Assembly (NCBI GenBank): GCA_947071365.1
Contig: CAMTFT010000166.1
Location: 1 to 5,188, forward strand
Source of the DNA: an uncultured bacterium
GTDB taxonomy: Bacteria > Bacillota > Clostridia > Lachnospirales > Lachnospiraceae
Length of the DNA stretch: 5,188 nucleotides
Direction: 5' to 3'
Positions within the stretch are counted from its first letter, which is position 1. Each line of letters begins with the position of its first letter. The position numbers and the translations under genes are program-made. Positions 1 through 5,188 of the stretch are shown in pieces. The notes beneath the pieces are model-generated. The model worked only from the letters and a program-made list of their open reading frames with translations. It ran no database searches and was not told where the DNA came from.

Positions 1-43
1 ACCTATTAAGTCGTCGGCAGCGTCAGATGTGTATAAGAGACAG
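1..43 (+). other. Nextera/Tn5 sequencing adapter (artefact)
   Basis: Bases 11-43 match, base for base, the 33-nt Nextera read-1 adapter as I know it: a TCGTCGGCAGCGTC primer part followed by the 19-nt Tn5 mosaic end AGATGTGTATAAGAGACAG at 25-43. Bases 1-2 (AC) fit the end of the P5 oligo. Bases 3-10 (CTATTAAG) occupy the i5 index slot and, from memory, equal index S518. This is library DNA and not part of the organism. It creates a false upstream start at 27 (peptide MCIRDR...) in frame with the first real gene. Confidence 0.97.
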
Positions 44-50
44 GAATAAG

Positions 51-56
51 AGAGGT
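51..56 (+). promoter_or_regulatory. Ribosome binding site that sets the start of the DUF1292 gene
   Basis: AGAGGT at 51-56 lies about 7 bases before the ATG at 63. It supports 63 as the true start over the in-frame ATG at 27, which lies inside the adapter. Confidence 0.75.
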
Positions 57-62
57 ATAAAA

Positions 63-419
63 ATGAGCGATTTTGAAACATGCAGCGGCAATTGCGCAAG
101 CTGCGGTGAAGACTGCGCAGAAGGCGGAGCCACCATCACGCTGACACTTGACAATGACGAAACCATTGAATGTTCTATCCTTACAGTCTATGAAGCAGCA
201 GGCAACAACTACATTGCACTGCTTCCGCTGAACGAACAGGGAATAAACGAAGACGGAGAAGTATTTATTTATCGTTTCAAAGAAGAAAACGGCATGCCTG
301 TCCTTGAAAACATCGAGGATGATGATGAGTACGAGGCTGCTTCCGACGGCTTCGATGAGTGGATCGACTCCATGGAGTACGATGAGCTTGTCGCTGCTGA
401 GGACGAGGACGAAGAATAA
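63..419 (+). CDS. DUF1292 (UPF0473/YrzB-like) acidic protein, 118 aa
   Basis: This small cytoplasmic protein belongs to the DUF1292 family, which has no established biochemical function. The recognisable core runs from about residue 23 (ITLTLDNDETIECSIL) through YIALLPL (50-56) and VFIYRF (67-72) to the acidic IEDDDEYEAASDGFDEWID stretch (84-102), and it ends in a tail of Asp and Glu. Ahead of the core is a short cysteine-rich lead, C7-x3-C11-x2-C14-x3-C18, which could hold a metal or form disulfides; that is inference. The start is ATG 63, because the in-frame extension to 27 is adapter-encoded and a Shine-Dalgarno site sits just before 63. In many Bacillota this family lies at the end of an alaS-ireB-ruvX cluster, but the upstream neighbour is lost here to the contig end. 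The gene faces the helicase and is followed at once by a hairpin terminator. The family call is firm and the role is unknown. Confidence 0.9.
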   Translation: MSDFETCSGNCASCGEDCAEGGATITLTLDNDETIECSILTVYEAAGNNYIALLPLNEQGINEDGEVFIYRFKEENGMPVLENIEDDDEYEAASDGFDEWIDSMEYDELVAAEDEDEE

Positions 420-424
420 AAATC

Positions 425-472
425 AAAAGCCGCCGTGAGCTGTGTTTGTTCGCTGCCCACGGCGGCCTTTTT
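425..472. terminator. Bidirectional rho-independent terminator between convergent genes
   Basis: GCCGCCGTG (429-437) pairs perfectly with CACGGCGGC (458-466), giving a 9-bp GC-rich stem with a 20-base loop. On the plus strand five T follow at 468-472, ending the DUF1292 transcript 6 bases after its stop. On the minus strand the same stem is followed by TTTTGATTTTTATT (from 428 down to 415), so it can also end the helicase transcript, whose stop codon is at 474-476. It fills almost the whole 54-base gap between the two stop codons. Confidence 0.9.
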
Positions 473-473
473 C

Positions 474-1322
474 TCATATGTCCTCTTTTATCAGCCCTGC
501 AATAAACGGCGACGGCTCCGCTACCTTCCCATACCGCTCCTTCACATAAAAAAGATGCAGCCTGTCCTTCGCCCTCGTCATCCCCACGTAGAGCAGCCGG
601 CGCTCCTCCTCTATATCAGCTTCCACCGATGCCTTCCGGTGCGGAATAATACCCTCATTCACATCTACGAGAAATACTTCCTTAAATTCCAGCCCCTTGG
701 AGCTGTGCAGCGTTGCCAGCGTGACCGCATCTTCCTTTTTCTTTTTGCCGCCTGCCCTTTTTTCTTCCAGAGCCTTCTTGTACTCCTCCAGATGATCGAA
801 CCATTCCTCGTACGTCTTAAAGGGCCTTGCGCACTGCTGAATCTCATCCAGCAGATCCGTCAGCTCCTCCGGTTTCATCCGCCTTGCCTTCGCATACTCC
901 GTGAGATATTCCTCATACTGCATCCCGTAGCGGATGTAATTCACCGCGGCGTAGGGCGACATCTCTGCCAGAAGCTTCAGATCCAGTTCCATCCGGTCGA
1001 TCCGGTCAAGCATCCATTCTTTATCTTCATAATACGTCCGCAGAGTTTCAAAGGAAACGATCTTCGCATCAATGCTGTCCCTGCTGATATACCGCTTCGG
1101 CCGGTTCATCACCTGCAGAAACTCCGTTCTGTCCAGAGCGCATCTTGCCAGGTGCAGATACGCAAAAATATCCTTCGCGATCCAATGCTCATAGATGTTG
1201 TGAAGGGCATCCCGCATCTCAAAGGGCACGTTAAATTCCATCAAACGCTGTGCAAACGGCCCTGCGCCCTGATTTGTGCGGAACAGCACGGCAATTTCAG
1301 GAAGCGGTATGCCGTTCTCCAC
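474..1322 (-). CDS. UvrD/PcrA-like SF1A DNA helicase, C-terminal part (282 aa)
   Basis: This is the second half of the same helicase, in the same frame as the N-terminal part. It carries a motif IVa-like AVLFRTN (fragment residues 11-17), a helical 2B-like region (about 40-190), motif [14 protein letters not shown] (201-213) and motif [16 protein letters not shown] (238-251). It ends with PSPFIAGL, a common closing element in this family. It has no Walker A or B and could not hydrolyse ATP alone. The GTG at 1322 is only the first start-like codon after the stop. The region before it (AAAAAAGAGC) has no well-spaced Shine-Dalgarno site, and the homologous sequence continues upstream of it through LIKCIKKS to the TAA. 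Independent initiation therefore looks unlikely, and the fragment is better read as the distal part of an interrupted gene. The reading frame ends at TGA 474-476, next to the shared terminator. Confidence 0.8.
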   Translation of the reverse strand: MENGIPLPEIAVLFRTNQGAGPFAQRLMEFNVPFEMRDALHNIYEHWIAKDIFAYLHLARCALDRTEFLQVMNRPKRYISRDSIDAKIVSFETLRTYYEDKEWMLDRIDRMELDLKLLAEMSPYAAVNYIRYGMQYEEYLTEYAKARRMKPEELTDLLDEIQQCARPFKTYEEWFDHLEEYKKALEEKRAGGKKKKEDAVTLATLHSSKGLEFKEVFLVDVNEGIIPHRKASVEADIEEERRLLYVGMTRAKDRLHLFYVKERYGKVAEPSPFIAGLIKEDI

Positions 1323-1346
1323 GCTCTTTTTTATGCATTTAATAAG

Positions 1347-2306
1347 TTAGAGGCTCTCATGTTCCTGATTGTCAAATTCCCGCACATCTATATCCGTTCC
1401 GCCCTGGCGCACGTGATGAATTTCTTTCTTAAAACGGTTCGTGTTTTCTTCAATGACCTGAATCGCACTTTTTATTACAGGCGCTACCGATCGGAAATTC
1501 TGGTCCAGCAAAATCACATCTGTCCCCGGATAATCCTTCGGGAAGTTCAGCATGATCTCCGGCTTCGCGCCCCGGAACCGGTAAATGGACTGATCGTCAT
1601 CCCCCACGATAAAAAGATTGTCCTCCGGCTTTGCCAGCATCCGCAAAATCTTATACTGCAGCAGATTGATATCCTGAAATTCATCCACAAGAATATACCT
1701 GAAACGTTTCTGCCAGCCTTCCAGGATGTCCGGCCTCTTTTTCAGCAGTTCATACGTATAAACCATCATGTCATCGAAATCCAGAAGTCCCATCTCTTTA
1801 TGTATCTGCTCATACCGGCTGTATATCCTTCGGAACGTTTCCTCCGGACAGGATTTGGAATAATAATGCGCCAGATCGATCTGCTCGTTTTTGACAAGAC
1901 TGATCTCTGATACCAGCTCCGGCAGCATATCCTTCTCTTCTCCCGGCTCTGCCCGCATCTCCCGCAAAAGCTGCTGCAGAATCTGGTATTTCTTTTCTTC
2001 ACTGAGGATACTGGCTGATGTAAAACCGTACGCCAGCTTCAGGATTCCGAAAAAAACAGCATGAAACGTTCCGAAAGTCACACCGGGCGATCCTGAAATG
2101 GCCGCAAAACGCTGGCGCATCTCCTCCGCTGCTGCCTTCGTAAAGGTAATGACCAGAATTTCCCGGGGCTTTACGTGATGCTCTTCAATCAGATATTTCG
2201 TTCTCTGGGTAATAACGAGGGTTTTTCCGGAACCAGGCCCCGCCAGTACCATGGCAGGACCTGTCCCATGGGCGATTGCCCTTGACTGTGCATTGCTTAT
2301 CTGCAT
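1347..2306 (-). CDS. UvrD/PcrA-like SF1A DNA helicase, N-terminal part (319 aa)
   Basis: This is the ATP-binding half of a superfamily 1A 3'-5' DNA helicase, an enzyme that unwinds DNA in repair and replication restart. Visible motifs are a Q-motif-like NAQSRAI (5-11), Walker A AGPGSGKT (22-29), motif Ia [10 protein letters not shown] (54-63), Ib TFHA (80-83), Walker B VDEFQD (207-212), motif [16 protein letters not shown] (235-247) and motif IV LDQNFRS (267-273). It stops at TAA 1347-1349, straight after DNQEHESL, before domain 2A is complete. Alone it would lack motifs V and VI, which couple ATP hydrolysis to translocation, so this fragment should be inactive as a helicase. The start ATG 2306 overlaps the last 10 bases of gltX and has AGGTGAGG upstream at 2315-2308, so translation is probably coupled to gltX. 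UvrD, PcrA and Rep cannot be told apart from the sequence alone. Confidence 0.88.
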   Translation of the reverse strand: MQISNAQSRAIAHGTGPAMVLAGPGSGKTLVITQRTKYLIEEHHVKPREILVITFTKAAAEEMRQRFAAISGSPGVTFGTFHAVFFGILKLAYGFTSASILSEEKKYQILQQLLREMRAEPGEEKDMLPELVSEISLVKNEQIDLAHYYSKSCPEETFRRIYSRYEQIHKEMGLLDFDDMMVYTYELLKKRPDILEGWQKRFRYILVDEFQDINLLQYKILRMLAKPEDNLFIVGDDDQSIYRFRGAKPEIMLNFPKDYPGTDVILLDQNFRSVAPVIKSAIQVIEENTNRFKKEIHHVRQGGTDIDVREFDNQEHESL

Positions 2307-3757
2307 GCCTCACCTAACATTTCAATTGCTTTTCTGATACGTGCTACAGACTCTTCTTTTCCGAGGACCTCCATGATCTCCGTAGCTCCGGCCGGCGTCA
2401 TCTGCTTACCGGAAACAGCCACACGGATCGGCCACATCACATAATTGACCTTGCAGCCCTTCTCATCCACGTATGATTTCAGCATCTCGAACAGCGCGTC
2501 ATTCGTGAAATCCTCCTGGCTCTCAATTCTCGGAAGGAGCTCCGTAAGTACCTCATAGCTCGTCTGCTCCGTAGTCTTTGACTTCTTGTGCGCAAACATC
2601 GCAGTGTCGTATGACGGAAGCGTCTCAAAGAAATCCACCATCTCCGCAATATCAGGATAAACCTCTATTCTCGTCTTTACCATCCGGGCGATCTTCCTGA
2701 AATCAAGCTCCTTTGAGATCGCTTTTTTCAGATACGGAAGCGCAGCCTCGTAGAACTTCTCGTCATCCATCGCTTTTAAGTATTCGCCGTTCATCCAGCG
2801 AAGCTTCTGTACGTCAAATACCGCCGGAGACTTGCTCATATGGTGGTAATCAAACGCCTTTACCAGCTCCTCCAGAGAGAAGATCTCACGGTTGTCCTCC
2901 GGGCACCAGCCAAGAAGCGCCACATAATTGACGATGGCTTCAGAGACAAAGCCCTGATCCAGCAGATCCTCATAGGAGGAATGGCCGGAGCGCTTCGAAA
3001 GCTTCTTATGCTCCTCATTCGTGATCAACGGACAGTGTACGTATACCGGTACTTCCCATCCGAAGGCTTCATAGAGACGGTTGTACTTCGGAGCAGAGGA
3101 AAGGTATTCGTTTCCTCTTACGACGTGGGTAATTCCCATCAAATGGTCATCCACTACGTTTGCGAAATTGTAGGTCGGGTATCCGTCCGATTTGATCAGG
3201 ATCATATCGTCCAGCTCCGCATTCGGCACCTCGATCGTCCCGTAGATCTCATCCACAAATCTCGTCGTACCCTCCTGCGGCACATTCTGGCGGATGACGT
3301 ACGGTACGCCCGCTGCCAGCCTCGCTTCGATCTCCTCTTTGGAAAGGTGCAGACAGTGCTTGTCGTACACGACGATCTCCTTGCCTGCCACCTCCTGCTT
3401 CAGCGATTCCAGACGCTCCTTGTCACAGAAACAGTAATACGCCTCTCCCTTTTCGATGAGCTGCTTTGCGTATTCCATATAGATGCCGGCCTTCTGGCGT
3501 TCGCTCTGAACGTACGGGCCGCAGCCTCCGTCCTTGTCCGGACCTTCATCGTGGATCAGTCCCGTCTTCTGAAGCGTGCGGTTGATAATCTCAACAGCGC
3601 CCTCAACGTACCGTTCCTGATCTGTATCCTCAATACGCAGCATGAACGTACCATCCTCATGCTTCGCGATCAGATACGCATACAAAGCAGTCCTTAAATT
3701 TCCCACATGCATCCTTCCCGTGGGACTCGGTGCAAATCTTGTCTTTACTTTACTCAT
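2297..3757 (-). CDS. gltX: Glutamyl-tRNA synthetase (GluRS)
   Basis: This cytoplasmic class I aminoacyl-tRNA synthetase attaches glutamate to tRNA-Glu. At 486 aa it has the normal bacterial length. The Rossmann-fold start [14 protein letters not shown] carries the HIGH-type motif HVGN (17-20), and the KMSKS-type motif is KLSKR (252-256). The connecting domain keeps a full zinc-site pattern, C109-x-C111 with C135-x-H137, as in the E. coli enzyme. The C-terminal anticodon-binding part ends in the typical [20 protein letters not shown] stretch (450-469). ATG 3757 is chosen over the in-frame ATG 3778, because AGGAGAG (3773-3767) lies between them at proper spacing for 3757 and the first ATG has only a weak upstream site. 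The stop is TAA. The gene sits 66 bases after ftsW and overlaps the helicase start by 10 bases, so it is probably the middle gene of an operon. No T-box leader fits in the upstream gap. Whether it also charges tRNA-Gln, as in bacteria using GatCAB, cannot be decided here. Confidence 0.97.
   Translation of the reverse strand: MSKVKTRFAPSPTGRMHVGNLRTALYAYLIAKHEDGTFMLRIEDTDQERYVEGAVEIINRTLQKTGLIHDEGPDKDGGCGPYVQSERQKAGIYMEYAKQLIEKGEAYYCFCDKERLESLKQEVAGKEIVVYDKHCLHLSKEEIEARLAAGVPYVIRQNVPQEGTTRFVDEIYGTIEVPNAELDDMILIKSDGYPTYNFANVVDDHLMGITHVVRGNEYLSSAPKYNRLYEAFGWEVPVYVHCPLITNEEHKKLSKRSGHSSYEDLLDQGFVSEAIVNYVALLGWCPEDNREIFSLEELVKAFDYHHMSKSPAVFDVQKLRWMNGEYLKAMDDEKFYEAALPYLKKAISKELDFRKIARMVKTRIEVYPDIAEMVDFFETLPSYDTAMFAHKKSKTTEQTSYEVLTELLPRIESQEDFTNDALFEMLKSYVDEKGCKVNYVMWPIRVAVSGKQMTPAGATEIMEVLGKEESVARIRKAIEMLGEACR
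2308..2315 (-). promoter_or_regulatory. Ribosome binding site of the helicase, inside the gltX 3' end
   Basis: Read on the minus strand, AGGTGAGG (2315-2308) lies inside the last codons of gltX, just before the helicase ATG at 2306-2304. Together with the 10-base overlap of the reading frames, this suggests translational coupling. Confidence 0.6.
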
Positions 3758-3766
3758 AATCTCTTT

Positions 3767-3773
3767 CTCTCCT
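3767..3773 (-). promoter_or_regulatory. Ribosome binding site that sets the gltX start
   Basis: On the minus strand AGGAGAG (3773-3767) ends 9 bases before ATG 3757. It falls inside the possible 7-codon upstream extension from ATG 3778, so it argues for the shorter, 486-residue protein. Confidence 0.75.
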
Positions 3774-3796
3774 CGCATTTGCTGTAAAACTTCTTC

Positions 3797-3824
3797 GCCC
3801 GGGCTAAATTAAGCCCCTGGGCTT
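3797..3824 (-). other. Overlapping inverted repeats in the ftsW-gltX gap
   Basis: Three short arms can pair in different ways. GGGCT (3801-3805) pairs with AGCCC (3812-3816) across 6 bases. AAGCCC (3811-3816) is also complementary to GGGCTT (3819-3824) across 2 bases. GCCCGGGC (3797-3804) is self-complementary. The last arm reaches into the ftsW stop codon (3824-3826). No T-run follows directly on the minus strand, so this is a poor terminator. It may slow or process the transcript between ftsW and gltX, or have no role. Confidence 0.35.
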
Positions 3825-5041
3825 TATTTAAAACGAATCTGACGCGACACACTGAGGGCCAGCGCCATCTCCGCCATCAAAAACAGAATCGACGTACCTC
3901 CGTAACTGACGAAGGGCAGTGTAATACCGGTGGTCGGAATGATATTCGTCACCACCGCGATATTCAGAACGACCTGCAGCGCGATATGCACAAAAATACC
4001 GGAGGCTATCAGAGAACCCAGCAGATCCGGTGCATTCTGTGCGATAAAGAACAGCCGGTACAGCATCATCACAAACATCAGAATCACGAGCACAGCGCCG
4101 AAGACGCCAAGCTCCTCACATATAATTGAAAAAATCATATCGTTCTGGGCCTCAGGAAGCGCCCCCAGCTTCTGCGTGCTGTTCCCAAGCCCCTTGCCGA
4201 AAAATCCGCCGGAACCGATCGCATACAGCGCCTGCATAACCTGATAACCGCCCAGGCTGGAATGAGCCTCCGGGTCGAGCCATACCTTGATTCGCTGAAT
4301 ACGGAAGCTGTCGGAATTGGCAGCGCTGTTCACAAGGAAGGCCACAGCGATCGCGATCAGCACAGCGCCGATCCCCGCCGCGATCACAAACGGGGCCGTC
4401 TTTGGATGCGCAATAAACACAAGTACAGCCGTGATACCGGCAATAATGATCGCCGTACTTAAATTCTCCGTGAAAATATACGTGCATCCCGCGGAAAGCA
4501 TACCGAAGCCGAACACGATGGCCGGAGCCTTCCACCCTCTTAGATAATGCCCCATCTTCACGATCAGCACGGGAAGGAACAGTATAATCGCCAGCTTTGC
4601 CAGCTCCGCCGGCTGGAAAGAGATCGGCCCGAAATAGATCCAGCGCTTCGCACCGTTGACCTCACGGCCGATAAATTTCGTAATGATCAGAAATCCGACA
4701 GATACCCAGTATATCGGCACTGCAAACCGCGCAATAAAATGATAGTCGATCTGTGACCCCACCAGAGCCAGAATAAGCGCACCGACACTGATGACCGCCT
4801 GCTTTCGGAAATAGGACATATCATCCCCGCCAGTCTCCAGCATGGCCTCATAAGCGCTGGTACTGTACAGCATGACAAGCCCGAAACACGTCAGCAGAAT
4901 CACGATCGCCAGCAGGTTGTAGTCATAATAATCCCGCTCCGCGCCGATGACCCTGCGCACATATTTTTTATTGGAATTTCCTGTCTTTGCCGGAGAAGGT
5001 TTCTTCTGGACAGGACGTAAATGATTCGATCTGGTTGCCAT
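3824..5041 (-). CDS. ftsW: FtsW/RodA/SpoVE family SEDS peptidoglycan glycosyltransferase
   Basis: This integral membrane protein of the SEDS family polymerises lipid II into glycan strands together with a class B penicillin-binding protein; FtsW acts at the division septum. The 405 residues begin with a basic cytoplasmic tail (about 1-38), then roughly ten hydrophobic segments (near 41-60, 83-97, 104-122, 147-164, 171-190, 194-211, 216-237, 309-330, 342-363, 374-397). The long loop between segments 7 and 8 holds LPEAQND, whose D301 matches the family's catalytic aspartate. The family signature NIAVVTNIIPTTG continuing into LPFVSYGGTS covers 360-384. FQPAE (142-146) is also typical. ATG 5041 is preceded by AAGGTG (5051-5046). 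It is the first gene after a promoter-like region and is probably cotranscribed with gltX. The SEDS call is firm. FtsW is preferred over RodA or the sporulation paralogue SpoVE on general resemblance, and no partner PBP gene is in view to settle it. Confidence 0.9.
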   Translation of the reverse strand: MATRSNHLRPVQKKPSPAKTGNSNKKYVRRVIGAERDYYDYNLLAIVILLTCFGLVMLYSTSAYEAMLETGGDDMSYFRKQAVISVGALILALVGSQIDYHFIARFAVPIYWVSVGFLIITKFIGREVNGAKRWIYFGPISFQPAELAKLAIILFLPVLIVKMGHYLRGWKAPAIVFGFGMLSAGCTYIFTENLSTAIIIAGITAVLVFIAHPKTAPFVIAAGIGAVLIAIAVAFLVNSAANSDSFRIQRIKVWLDPEAHSSLGGYQVMQALYAIGSGGFFGKGLGNSTQKLGALPEAQNDMIFSIICEELGVFGAVLVILMFVMMLYRLFFIAQNAPDLLGSLIASGIFVHIALQVVLNIAVVTNIIPTTGITLPFVSYGGTSILFLMAEMALALSVSRQIRFK

Positions 5042-5072
5042 AAAACACCTTCAATCTTTACTTCTTCTGCAA

Positions 5073-5085
5073 ATTACCCGGTAAT
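5073..5085. promoter_or_regulatory. Operator-like palindrome at the ftsW transcription start
   Basis: ATTACC (5073-5078) and GGTAAT (5080-5085) form a perfect 6-1-6 inverted repeat. It overlaps the edge of the -10 box and the predicted start point. A repressor bound here would block transcription, but no regulator is identifiable and chance is possible. Confidence 0.35.
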
Positions 5086-5112
5086 CATACCATATCTGTT
5101 CTTTTTTTTCCA
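5084..5112 (-). promoter_or_regulatory. Probable sigma-A-type promoter of ftsW-gltX-helicase
   Basis: On the minus strand the -10 box is TATGAT (5089-5084), preceded by TGG (5092-5090), which forms an extended -10 element. Exactly 17 bases upstream is TGGAAA (5112-5107), a 4-of-6 match to TTGACA, and an A-tract overlaps the spacer. The expected start is near 5077, leaving a leader of about 36 bases before ATG 5041. This is pattern reading only. Confidence 0.6.
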
Positions 5113-5116
5113 CCCC

Positions 5117-5137
5117 TACGCAAAATAAAATTGCGTA
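5117..5137. promoter_or_regulatory. Inverted repeat just upstream of the ftsW -35 box
   Basis: TACGCAA (5117-5123) and TTGCGTA (5131-5137) are perfect 7-base arms around a 7-base AT-rich spacer. The repeat ends 4 bases above the -35 box. Its position suits an activator or repressor site. As an RNA hairpin it lacks a following T-run on either strand, so it is not an obvious terminator. Confidence 0.4.
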
Positions 5138-5177
5138 AAAGATTCTTCGGATCTGCCTGTTCATTGATATATAGAAT

Positions 5178-5188
5178 CTGTCTCTTAT
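5178..5188 (-). other. Partial Tn5 mosaic end (adapter artefact)
   Basis: CTGTCTCTTAT is the first 11 bases of the reverse-complement Nextera mosaic end (CTGTCTCTTATACACATCT). With the adapter at the other end, it shows that genomic sequence stops at about 5177. It should be trimmed. Confidence 0.93.

Larger units (their letters stand above)
474..2306 (-). pseudogene. Whole UvrD/PcrA-like helicase gene interrupted by one in-frame TAA
   Basis: Read from ATG 2306 to TGA 474 the frame spans 611 codons without any shift, and it is open except for TAA at 1347-1349 (codon 320). The eight codons between that stop and the GTG at 1322 read LIKCIKKS, which joins smoothly to the next segment. Together the two parts hold the full ordered SF1A motif set: Walker A, Ia, Ib, II, III and IV before the stop, and IVa, V and VI after it. 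A length near 610 aa fits the short UvrD-like helicases of Clostridia, which lack the C-terminal extension of PcrA (about 740 aa). CAA (Gln) to TAA by one transition is a plausible origin. The gene may be a recent pseudogene, or the stop may be a sequencing or assembly error. Recoding is less likely. Confidence 0.75.

Noticed and set aside
1323..1334. A-AAA-AAG slippery heptamer just after the helicase stop (minus strand)
   Set aside because: It resembles a programmed -1 frameshift site, but it lies after the TAA and the frame is the same on both sides, so a shift would not rescue the protein.
435..1910. Plus-strand open frame of 491 codons antisense to the helicase
   Set aside because: It starts inside the terminator and shows no recognisable domain, while the opposite strand carries the full helicase motif set. 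It is a shadow of the coding strand.
2840..3697. Plus-strand open frame of 285 codons antisense to gltX
   Set aside because: The minus strand encodes a full-length glutamyl-tRNA synthetase here, and the antisense translation resembles no family.
5140..5154. AGAT...ATCT short inverted repeat, a possible terminator of an upstream gene
   Set aside because: The stem is only four clean pairs plus a mismatched or wobble pair, too weak to call.
5051..5164. Small minus-strand open frame of 37 codons (MNRQIRRIFYAILFC...) ending just before ftsW
   Set aside because: It has no visible Shine-Dalgarno site in the 13 genomic bases before its ATG, it overlaps the predicted promoter and both dyads, and the region is AT-rich like a spacer. 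A leader peptide cannot be fully excluded.
5085..5177. Minus-strand frame open from the genomic edge to a TGA at 5085-5087, a possible end of an upstream gene
   Set aside because: Only 30 sense codons are present, with no recognisable motif. The adapter at 5178 prevents reading further, and chance openness is likely at this length.
1..5188. Search for a new defence, mobile or CRISPR-like system
   Set aside because: No direct-repeat array, transposase, recombinase, toxin-antitoxin pair or unknown multi-gene cassette is visible. The helicase sits in a housekeeping operon and not beside nuclease or effector genes.

Overview
The window is a short assembled contig whose two ends are sequencing-library adapter. 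Bases 11-43 are the complete Nextera read-1 transposase adapter. Bases 1-10 look like the end of the P5 oligo plus an i5 index. Bases 5178-5188 begin the reverse-complement transposon mosaic end. The real genomic insert is therefore about 44-5177. Its moderate GC content, strong AGGAG-type ribosome binding sites and gene set (a DUF1292 protein, an FtsW-type SEDS protein, a bacterial glutamyl-tRNA synthetase and a short UvrD-like helicase) suggest a Clostridia member of the Bacillota, probably Lachnospiraceae from a gut-type metagenome. The taxonomy is inferred from protein character, not from a marker search.

Layout: at the left, one short plus-strand gene (63-419) encodes an acidic DUF1292 protein with an N-terminal cysteine cluster. 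It meets the minus-strand genes at a strong hairpin (425-472) that can end transcription from both sides. The rest is a minus-strand series read from right to left. It has a promoter-like region with two dyads (5073-5137), then ftsW (5041-3824), a 66-base gap with alternative hairpins, gltX (3757-2297), and a UvrD/PcrA-like helicase (2306-474) that overlaps the end of gltX by 10 bases. The three genes are probably one transcript joining septal peptidoglycan synthesis, tRNA-Glu charging and DNA unwinding. They are most likely linked by shared transcription rather than by a common pathway.

The main biological oddity is the helicase. It is complete in length and has every SF1A motif, but it is cut by a single in-frame TAA at 1347-1349, between motifs IV and V. 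The frame is the same on both sides, so this is a nonsense change, a base error or a recoding event, and not a frameshift. No CRISPR array, mobile element, RNA gene or novel defence system is visible; apart from the adapters and the interrupted helicase this is ordinary housekeeping DNA.
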